Shown: piece after piece, positions 31,254 to 37,922 of the stretch
Numbering within the stretch: position 1 is the first letter of the stretch
Layout: every line of letters starts with the position of its first letter
Source: a virus
Length of the DNA: 37,922 bases
Virus record (IMG/VR): IMGVR_UViG_3300034018_000393
Location: 1-37,922 of that record
Reading direction: 5' to 3' (one strand)
Position numbers and translations under genes: made by a program
The notes under the pieces: model-generated
What the model was told of the DNA's origin: nothing
The model's database searches: none
The model's input: the letters and a program-made list of their open reading frames with translations, nothing else

Positions 31254-32207
31254 ATGAGTATGGTAGTAGCCGGTTGTATTGGAGCCGCAGCAGCAATATC
31301 GTCGGGAATCATTGGAGCCAGTAAAGCTAAAAAAGCTAGAAAAAGAGCAGAAAGAGAAGCAGCTGCGAGAGCAAAAGAATTAGCTGCGTTAGAAAGATCT
31401 AGGCAAGCAATAATAAACCCGTATGAAGGAGTAAAAGATGTTAGTGCAATGGCTTCAAACCCTTATGCCAGTCTTGGTGTTGCAACACAAGCAGCTGAGT
31501 TTCAAGCGGAACAAGCAGATATGTCTTTAGCTAATACTTTAGATGCTTTAAAACAAACAGGAGCTGGAGGTGGTGGAGCAACGGCATTAGCTCAAGCAGC
31601 ATTACAAAGTAAGAAAGAGATTTCAGCTAATATTGAACAGCAAGAAGCTTCTAATGAAAAGCTTAGAGCTCAAGGAGAACAAGATTTACAAGCTATAAAA
31701 ATGGCAGAAGCACAAAGAGTACAACAAGCTCAAGCCGCTGGTAAACAATTTATGTTTGAAGTTAGAGAACAAAGAGAGGTTGCAAGAATGGATCGTGTAG
31801 CTGGTCAAATGTCAAACGCCCAAGCTCAAGCTGCACAAGCAAGAGCGGATCAGACAGGAGCGATAACTGGTATGCTCGGAAGTCTTGGATCAATAGGATC
31901 TTCAATGGGCGCCGGCGGCGCTTTTGGAGGTGGAGGTGGAGGTGGAGGTGCGCAGGCGGGTGGACGAGGTGCATTAGCAGGAGCTAGTTCTGATATAAGA
32001 TTAAAAAAGAATATTGAAAAAATTGGAGTATCTAATAGCGGAATAAATGTTTATTCTTTTGAGTATAAAGATAGCAAATATGGTCTGGGGAAATGGCAAG
32101 GCGTAATGTCTAATGAGATTACCGCTAACGCCGTATCAAAAGATAAAGATGGATATGACATAGTAGATTATTCATTACTTGATGTAGAATTTAAACAAAT
32201 ACAATAA
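31254..32207 (+). CDS. Internal virion protein with C-terminal S74 self-cleaving domain, 317 aa
   Basis: Residues 1-25 hold a hydrophobic Ala/Ile/Gly helix; 25-200 is an Ala/Gln/Arg/Glu coiled coil of the kind seen in phage ejection proteins; 208-240 is a Gly-rich linker. The last 72 residues (SDIRLKKNIEKIG, YSFEYKDSKYGLGKWQGVMS, IVDYSLLDVEFK) form an intramolecular chaperone (peptidase S74, ICA) domain. The Ser-Lys dyad would be S246 and K251, spaced as in known S74 domains; cleavage before S246 would leave a 245-aa mature protein. The S74 domain is usually on fibres, so its host here is notable. Confidence 0.75.
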   Translation: MSMVVAGCIGAAAAISSGIIGASKAKKARKRAEREAAARAKELAALERSRQAIINPYEGVKDVSAMASNPYASLGVATQAAEFQAEQADMSLANTLDALKQTGAGGGGATALAQAALQSKKEISANIEQQEASNEKLRAQGEQDLQAIKMAEAQRVQQAQAAGKQFMFEVREQREVARMDRVAGQMSNAQAQAAQARADQTGAITGMLGSLGSIGSSMGAGGAFGGGGGGGGAQAGGRGALAGASSDIRLKKNIEKIGVSNSGINVYSFEYKDSKYGLGKWQGVMSNEITANAVSKDKDGYDIVDYSLLDVEFKQIQ

Positions 32208-33671
32208 ATGGGAGCATACAGTAATCCACAAGCGATAATTGATACACAATCGGGAGAATACATAAGAGACTTGCAAAGTAATATTGCAGGTTCATTTTCT
32301 AATTTTGCTCAAAGTTATGCTAATAAACAAGAAGCTATAAAGAAAAAATTAGAAGAAAATAAGAAAAAATTAGACGATATAAATAGAGAAACAGAAGAAT
32401 ATTCTTTCGCTCTGCGTACTAATGTTTCTAAGATATCTAACGCTGATGATAAATTAAATTTAGCTGAAACATTTGAACCATTAATACAGGAAGCCGTAAA
32501 ATTAAAATCCGGATTATTAAATAATTCTATAACAGGCAATGATAGACAGGTAGCTATGCAAAGATTATCTGATATCAATAACTCTGTCTCAAGCAGTTTT
32601 ACTACAAGTTTAGGAGACATATCTTCTTACGCGGAAGACGTTGATAACTTATTGATGAAACCTATTGGAGATCCAGGTGGTTTAGCTCAAGATATGGATC
32701 CTAGCGATGTAAAGGCTCTTAGGATAATGCAGGGGAAATTAGGTGGCACAAAAAAAGCTGTATACAAAGACGGAAATCCTAACAACCTTGTTTGGGAAGT
32801 ATATGATGGTAATGGTGCATTGGTAAAAGAATACGCTGCATCTCAATTAAAGAAGATGAGTAATTTAGGAACAGAATTTATAAAAGTTGTTCCAGATAGA
32901 ACAGAAAGTAATGAAAGACTTAAATCCGCTAAACCTGATGTTTTTGAATTAGAAGCAGTTAATGCGAAAGATCCAAACGCTCAGAAACAATCTAACGGCC
33001 GTATAAAAGAAGCATTTTTAAAGAAAGACGCAAACGGTAATTTAGTTACTAAAGAAGTTGAACTTGGAGAAAAAGAATCTGGTAAATTTAAACTCGTTAT
33101 GGAACCAGATTTAGAAATGATTAGAACAGCATTGGATACTGACTTAACTTCTCAGATAGCAGGTATGACAGACGAAGAACTCATGTTACATACAAACAAT
33201 ACTGTAAACAAATATCGCATTAAAGCTGGTTTAAAGCCAATATATTTAGATTCTGATGGTGTATTAGACGAAACAGAAAAAGCTCAAGCCATTGATGCAT
33301 ATAAAGACCATTTTGTTAATACACAAATAATGCGTGAACAAGTTGTATTAAGAGAAGATAATAGTACTTATATATATCAAAAAGAAGGAGCAACTACTCC
33401 GAAAGAAGCTAAGCCTAAAAAAGAACCTAAAAAGACTGCTAATCAAAGATTACAAGAATCTGTATTTGAAACACCTCCTTCAGAAAGAGCAAAAAGCGGT
33501 GTTGGACAAGGCACAATAGTAAGCGGTCCTAATAAAAAATACAAGATAGCGGGAAAAGATGATGGTGGTAAAGTAGGTTATTGGTATGAAATTGATAAAG
33601 ATGGTTTAATAATAGGTAACCCAGTGCCTGAAGCTACAGTGAAAAAGCAAATTGGATATAAAAAACAATAA
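32208..33671 (+). CDS. Probable internal virion (ejection) protein, 487 aa
   Basis: Begins directly after the previous stop. N-terminal coiled coil (about 25-140: FSNFAQSYANKQEAIKKKLE, KKKLDDINRETEEYSFALRT), a mixed middle, a Lys/Pro/Glu-rich stretch near 400-415 (TPKEAKPKKEPKKTA), and a small beta C-terminus (NKKYKIAGKDDGGKVGYWYE). Lying between the S74 protein and the giant polyprotein, it likely belongs to the set packaged in the head and injected. No enzyme motif seen. Confidence 0.6.
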   Translation: MGAYSNPQAIIDTQSGEYIRDLQSNIAGSFSNFAQSYANKQEAIKKKLEENKKKLDDINRETEEYSFALRTNVSKISNADDKLNLAETFEPLIQEAVKLKSGLLNNSITGNDRQVAMQRLSDINNSVSSSFTTSLGDISSYAEDVDNLLMKPIGDPGGLAQDMDPSDVKALRIMQGKLGGTKKAVYKDGNPNNLVWEVYDGNGALVKEYAASQLKKMSNLGTEFIKVVPDRTESNERLKSAKPDVFELEAVNAKDPNAQKQSNGRIKEAFLKKDANGNLVTKEVELGEKESGKFKLVMEPDLEMIRTALDTDLTSQIAGMTDEELMLHTNNTVNKYRIKAGLKPIYLDSDGVLDETEKAQAIDAYKDHFVNTQIMREQVVLREDNSTYIYQKEGATTPKEAKPKKEPKKTANQRLQESVFETPPSERAKSGVGQGTIVSGPNKKYKIAGKDDGGKVGYWYEIDKDGLIIGNPVPEATVKKQIGYKKQ

Positions 33672-33693
33672 TAATAAATTAAATTAAGTACCT

Positions 33694-36600
33694 ATGTTTG
33701 AATACGTTGATAGTTTAGGACAAATATACACAGAAGACGATATAAACAAGATGGCAGCCGAGCAGAAAACCTCGGCTGATGCCATTATAAGAGGTAAGAA
33801 GTTAAAGCAGAAATCTACAAAGAATACTGTTACTCCTAAGCCAAAACAAAAAACGTATCCTTGGAGTGATGGTCAAACTAAAAAAGAACCTGGATTCTTA
33901 GATGAATTTAAAAAAAGTAGTAAAGCTAAGAAGACTAATATAAAAAAGAATACTGAAAAAGTATCAAACTTTGTTGGTAAACAAAATGATCTTAGTCAGT
34001 TTTATCAAGAAGATCCAATACAGGAGATCTTAAATCCAAAAAGCGAGTTAGAGAAAACTTTAGCTACATTACCTGCTGTACCTGCAAAACAAGATTGGGA
34101 AAAATTACAAGATAAAGAAGATGAAGTAGTTAATTATATAAAAAGTAAACCAATTGATTATGCTTCAATTGACAAATTATATAATGATGAGATCAACGAT
34201 TCTCAGAACATCGACTACGTAAGAGAGGGTGCAAAAAACTTCTTTAATGATGTTGTGTTGTCTCCAATATCTATGGTTGGTCAAGCTATAGGTGCTGATA
34301 TAGATCTTACTATATCTCCGTTCAAACCATTAGAGAGCCAAAAGAAAGAAGCAATAGAAATATTATCTAAGACTAAAAAGAAAGGCGCTAAGGTAACAAA
34401 TGAAGAAATAGACGCTCTTGCAAAAGATCTATTTTATAAAGAAAAAATATTAATACAAGAAGGTAAAGCTGCCGAAGAATATTGGGATGAACAACCTTTG
34501 TATATAAAAGAAGTAGCAGAGCAAAAGGAAAAGCTTAAAATACGAGCGGCTCAAGATGTATTGGTATCTTCTGATTTGGCTCGTCAACAAACCGTATTAG
34601 CTAAAACATACAATAATGATATAACTTCGTTTGAAAAATACGCAGAAGGATTCAAAACAAAATATGATTCTGGAGATGTTACAGATGAAGAGATAGCTAA
34701 ATATGAAGTAAGGAGAGAGAATGCTAAAAAATCATTAGAAAGTTTAAAAGGAGTATATGATAATTTTCCTAAGTACATTGACAAAATAAAAAGCGATGAG
34801 GAAAAGTTAGAATATTTCAAGTATAATTATGATGATGTTACTGCTAATATGCAAAAGCTTATTGGTACAAGTCTTAATATAGTTGGAGGAACTGGTAAAA
34901 TATTAGGCTCTACAATAGAATATATAGAAGGAGATAAAGCTGGTCTTGGTGGATTACTTAGTGAAGCATCAGGTGATACAATAAAACTTGGTAATAAGAT
35001 TAAAGAAGATACAAAGCAATATTCTTTTGAAGATGTTAACTCATTTTCAGATTTTGGTAAATATAGCTTTGGATTAATAGCTGAGCAATTGCCTGTATAT
35101 GCATCAATGTATTTTGGCGGTAATTATGGAGCTGCAGCGGTATCGTTGGGATCTGGAGGGCAAAAGATACAAGAGATGGAAGATGAAGTTGGTTCTGACT
35201 ATGACTTAGGGACTAAACTATTAGCAGGTTATGGATTTGCTTTGGCTGAATTTGTCCCTGAAAAACTAGGTACACTTAGGATGTTTGACAACATGAAAAA
35301 GGTTATGTCTTCTATGGGTAGTCAACCAAGACAGATGTTTAAAGATAGCTTTATAAAATCAAGCTTATACACAGCCGGACTTGTTGGTGTTGAATCTCAA
35401 ATAGAGGGAGGCACAGAAGTTGTTACAGAAGGCTTAGATATGCTTATTGACGAGCATTTGTTGGGAGTTAGCATTACTCCTTCTGCTAGAGCGAAAAGAT
35501 TTAAAGAAGCTTATGCCGCAGGAGCATTTATGGGTGGAGGAATGCAAATGGGTGGTGGAGTTTCAACATTAGTGGCAAAGGAATTAAAAAACTACGCTAC
35601 GGCTCAAGAAATGGCTGCCAGTAAAAATATTATAGACCGTATAGATTATTTACAAAATGAATTACAGACTAATACAAGATTGTCTGGTAAAGAAGCTGAT
35701 GAAATAAAAATAGAAATAAATAGATTATCTAATGAATCATTAAAGGTTATTGAAAACTCACGTGATCGTGTATATGATATGCCTGCTGATGACATGACCG
35801 CTGTGTTGGAAATAAACAAAAAACAGCAAGATACTAAAGATGCTTATATTGAATTATCTCAATCAAACTTTTCACCTGAAATTAAGAAAGAGAAAGCTAC
35901 TGAGTTAAAAGAACAGTTTAATGAATTTGAAAGACAAAGAGAGTTTCTATTGACTGGTAAATACGCTATGATAAATAAAATAGTTGGCAATAGAGCAACT
36001 ATTAATAGTAGTGTTGAAAATATTAAAAAAATAGTAGCTGGATTAGGTGAAGAAAATATCAGTAATAGAATAGGTGATCAAGGATCTATTGCTGTATTTG
36101 AGAATGTCGATGAATTAAAGAAGGCTTATAAAGAATGGGTTACTGTTGAAAATAATAATACAAAAAAAGCTATTGCTTCTGGTGAATTGCCGGCTAATAC
36201 AGCTATAAAATCAGACGAGCAAATAAACTCAGAAGTTGAAGAGGTTGCTAAATCTGATGGATTCAGTTTACCTAATGGTCAATCAGTTGTTAACTTAAGT
36301 GTAGCCTCAAGAACAGGGGCTATTAACGTTGCTCAACACGAATTCTTACATAAAGTATTAGCAAAAGCGCTTAGCAATCCACAAGAAAGAAAAAAAGTTG
36401 TTAATGGATTCTTATCTGTTTTAACCAAGAAAGAAAGAGATGTTATACAAAAACGTATTAACGAGAACTATTTAGACAAGGAAACAGGAACAATAAAAGA
36501 TGAAGATTTAGAAGAGTACTTTACAGCTTTCATCGATGCTATTGCCTACGGCGAAATTGGAGATAAAAACCAAATTAAAGACGTATTAAGAAGGGCTGCA

Positions 36601-37922
36601 AGGCCTGTTCTTAGAGTATTACAAAAAATGGGTTTTACCAATGCTAAATTTAGCGAAGGCCGTGATTTCTATGATTTCTTAAAAAATTATCAATCAAACG
36701 CTAGTAAAGGTAGAATAAGCGAAAGAGCAAAAAGTTTATTAGCTGGTGCGGTAGTGTCTAGATCTATAAGATATTCAAAGTCTATTGAAGAAAGAATGGA
36801 CGATTTAGATGATCAATTAAATAATAATGAAATTGATTATGACACTTACGAAACCAAAATGGTTGCTCTTGAAAAGGAGGAAGCCGAGACTAAGCGTAAA
36901 GAGTATGAAGAAAAGAAAGCTGCTTTAGGTAAAGAACCAGAAACAAAGAAGACTGAGAAGAAAGAATCTAAGCCAAAAACAAAAGAAGTTACTGAAATAA
37001 GTGAGGCAGCTGCTAAAGCTAAGGCTAAACTTGATGCCATTGGTAATGATCCAAAAGGATTTAATCCTGGTAATCCGGCTATATATTCGGAGCTTGATAA
37101 GATGGTTAAAGTTAAATCAAGAAACTGGAGAACTTCTAAAGGAACAATTATCGATTTTACAAATAAAGATAAAGGAGGACTTGATGGTTTTGATTTAGAA
37201 GAGATGGTTAGCTACGTTAGAACATCGATGATCCCTTATATAGCTAAATTTGACCCCTCAAAAAACAATAGCTTGTATGGTTATATAAACGCACAATATG
37301 CAAACCGTATGAAAGCAGCTTTAAAGAGTGGTGAAGTTGCTGATGTTGTGTTTACTGAAGATGTTACAGAAATGACTAAATTGGCAAATGAGGATGTTGA
37401 AGTAACAAAACCAACATTGCCAGAAAGAAAGCGTTTTCAAAATATATTAGAGTCTGGAGTATTTAGTCCGGATGTTCTTGATAACATTCAAGCAAAGATA
37501 TTGCCTATTATTAGAACATTGAAATCAAAGATTAATGAGAAGACTACGTTAAACAGAACGATAGCTCCTATTATAGCTGAGATAAGAGATGAGATGGGTA
37601 AACAAGCAGACATTGACATTAAGAAAGCAATGGGTGGTAAAGAAAACCAAGAGTTACAAAATTGGTTAATAACTAATAAGAAAACCATTCTTGAAAATAT
37701 GACCACTACTTGGTTGATGGGTAAAGATATGGGTAACAAAGTAGCTGGAGGTATGCCATTTGCAATACAAAAAAAGGTAAATGGCAGATGGCTTAATTAT
37801 CCTGATTGGGTAGGTCAAAAAATTGATCGTGAATCAGTTGGTACAGACTTAGCCGGAAGAACAGCTGGGCATGAGCTAGTTAGAAGATTGCCGGAGGTAA
37901 ATAAGAATGTTTCTACAATGGA
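33694..37922 (+). CDS. Giant virion polyprotein with HExxH zinc-peptidase site, 5' part (at least 1409 aa, runs off the right edge)
   Basis: ATG at 33694 (MFEYVDSLGQIYTEDDINKM). The frame is open to the end. Visible parts: Lys-rich disordered start; helical stretches; small-residue-rich hydrophobic segments near 390-415, 465-490 and 605-635 that could enter a membrane; a zincin site H882-E-F-L-H886 with a candidate third ligand in EEYF at 940-943; Lys/Glu linker near 1050-1110; and a KFDPSKNNSLYGYINAQYAN segment (about 1185-1204) resembling sigma region 2 / large polyvalent phage proteins. It is probably packaged and delivered with the DNA, the peptidase perhaps processing the chain or host proteins. 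Confidence 0.7.
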   Translation, partial: MFEYVDSLGQIYTEDDINKMAAEQKTSADAIIRGKKLKQKSTKNTVTPKPKQKTYPWSDGQTKKEPGFLDEFKKSSKAKKTNIKKNTEKVSNFVGKQNDLSQFYQEDPIQEILNPKSELEKTLATLPAVPAKQDWEKLQDKEDEVVNYIKSKPIDYASIDKLYNDEINDSQNIDYVREGAKNFFNDVVLSPISMVGQAIGADIDLTISPFKPLESQKKEAIEILSKTKKKGAKVTNEEIDALAKDLFYKEKILIQEGKAAEEYWDEQPLYIKEVAEQKEKLKIRAAQDVLVSSDLARQQTVLAKTYNNDITSFEKYAEGFKTKYDSGDVTDEEIAKYEVRRENAKKSLESLKGVYDNFPKYIDKIKSDEEKLEYFKYNYDDVTANMQKLIGTSLNIVGGTGKILGSTIEYIEGDKAGLGGLLSEASGDTIKLGNKIKEDTKQYSFEDVNSFSDFGKYSFGLIAEQLPVYASMYFGGNYGAAAVSLGSGGQKIQEMEDEVGSDYDLGTKLLAGYGFALAEFVPEKLGTLRMFDNMKKVMSSMGSQPRQMFKDSFIKSSLYTAGLVGVESQIEGGTEVVTEGLDMLIDEHLLGVSITPSARAKRFKEAYAAGAFMGGGMQMGGGVSTLVAKELKNYATAQEMAASKNIIDRIDYLQNELQTNTRLSGKEADEIKIEINRLSNESLKVIENSRDRVYDMPADDMTAVLEINKKQQDTKDAYIELSQSNFSPEIKKEKATELKEQFNEFERQREFLLTGKYAMINKIVGNRATINSSVENIKKIVAGLGEENISNRIGDQGSIAVFENVDELKKAYKEWVTVENNNTKKAIASGELPANTAIKSDEQINSEVEEVAKSDGFSLPNGQSVVNLSVASRTGAINVAQHEFLHKVLAKALSNPQERKKVVNGFLSVLTKKERDVIQKRINENYLDKETGTIKDEDLEEYFTAFIDAIAYGEIGDKNQIKDVLRRAARPVLRVLQKMGFTNAKFSEGRDFYDFLKNYQSNASKGRISERAKSLLAGAVVSRSIRYSKSIEERMDDLDDQLNNNEIDYDTYETKMVALEKEEAETKRKEYEEKKAALGKEPETKKTEKKESKPKTKEVTEISEAAAKAKAKLDAIGNDPKGFNPGNPAIYSELDKMVKVKSRNWRTSKGTIIDFTNKDKGGLDGFDLEEMVSYVRTSMIPYIAKFDPSKNNSLYGYINAQYANRMKAALKSGEVADVVFTEDVTEMTKLANEDVEVTKPTLPERKRFQNILESGVFSPDVLDNIQAKILPIIRTLKSKINEKTTLNRTIAPIIAEIRDEMGKQADIDIKKAMGGKENQELQNWLITNKKTILENMTTTWLMGKDMGNKVAGGMPFAIQKKVNGRWLNYPDWVGQKIDRESVGTDLAGRTAGHELVRRLPEVNKNVSTM

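Noticed and set aside
1-37922. Reassigned stop codon, as in some crAss-like phages
   Set aside because: TAG ends the major capsid gene (22858-22860) and the gene at 12053, TGA and TAA end others, and no long gene is interrupted by a single stop type.
1-37922. Integrase, transposase, insertion sequence or attachment site
   Set aside because: None is visible in any frame; the tRNA at 12294 has no adjacent integrase or obvious direct repeat.

Overview
The window looks like part of the genome of a tailed, double-stranded DNA phage (or its environmental assembly) that infects a Bacteroidota host, most likely a flavobacterium. The DNA is AT-rich. Start codons follow A-rich leaders with no Shine-Dalgarno sequence. 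One protein carries a Bacteroidetes-type signal peptide ending in Ala-Gln. The head and tail genes (large terminase, portal, scaffold, HK97-type capsid protein, neck and ring proteins, internal virion proteins, a giant virion polyprotein) fit a short-tailed particle of the crAss-like or marine Bacteroidota podovirus kind. I see no tail sheath, tail tube or tape-measure gene. The exact lineage cannot be fixed from this sequence alone. TAA, TGA and TAG all act as stops, so the standard code applies.

Layout. Positions 1-3242 hold the end of a leftward block, probably early genes: about a dozen very small genes (29-121 codons), most too short for routine ORF calling. They are driven by ten copies of one three-box promoter, TACA-N5-AATACG-N9-TGATAATATA-N2-TGTAA (read on the minus strand), with invariant spacing. 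Two copies have no ATG-started gene directly downstream. A 4 x 12-bp tandem repeat and the divergence point lie between 2676 and 3343.

From 3344 to the right edge everything reads rightward. 3344-4699 encodes five small Lys/Arg-rich proteins. 4716-5702 is a probable fibre or appendage protein. 5702-6945 looks like a lysis cassette (holin candidate, spanin-like envelope protein, M15 peptidase endolysin). 7011-8817 is a phage GroEL-GroES pair in the order groEL then groES. 8814-14431 is a set of small accessory and virion genes, including a histone-H1-like protein, a mini zinc peptidase, a secreted protein, a Met(CAT)-type tRNA, and an Ig-plus-lectin-like adhesin. 14186-15489 leads into the packaging module and includes a protein that reads as two GroES-like folds in tandem. 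15489-22860 is terminase, portal, scaffold and major capsid protein, closed by a clear terminator. 22962-30770 holds connector and ring proteins, with the large ring/propeller protein split over two genes. 30777-37922 holds a cupin-fold protein, an internal protein with a self-cleaving S74 domain, another internal protein, and a giant polyprotein with an HExxH zinc site that runs off the right edge.

How it fits together (inference): the left block would be transcribed early as many short, individually promoted units that reprogram the host. The right block would be late, making lysis proteins, a private chaperonin system that may serve capsid or fibre folding, DNA-associated basic proteins, the packaging motor, the shell, the neck and the cargo injected with the DNA. 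The most unusual items are the promoter array with its micro-genes, the extra GroES-like tandem protein beside the phage chaperonin, and the split ring protein.
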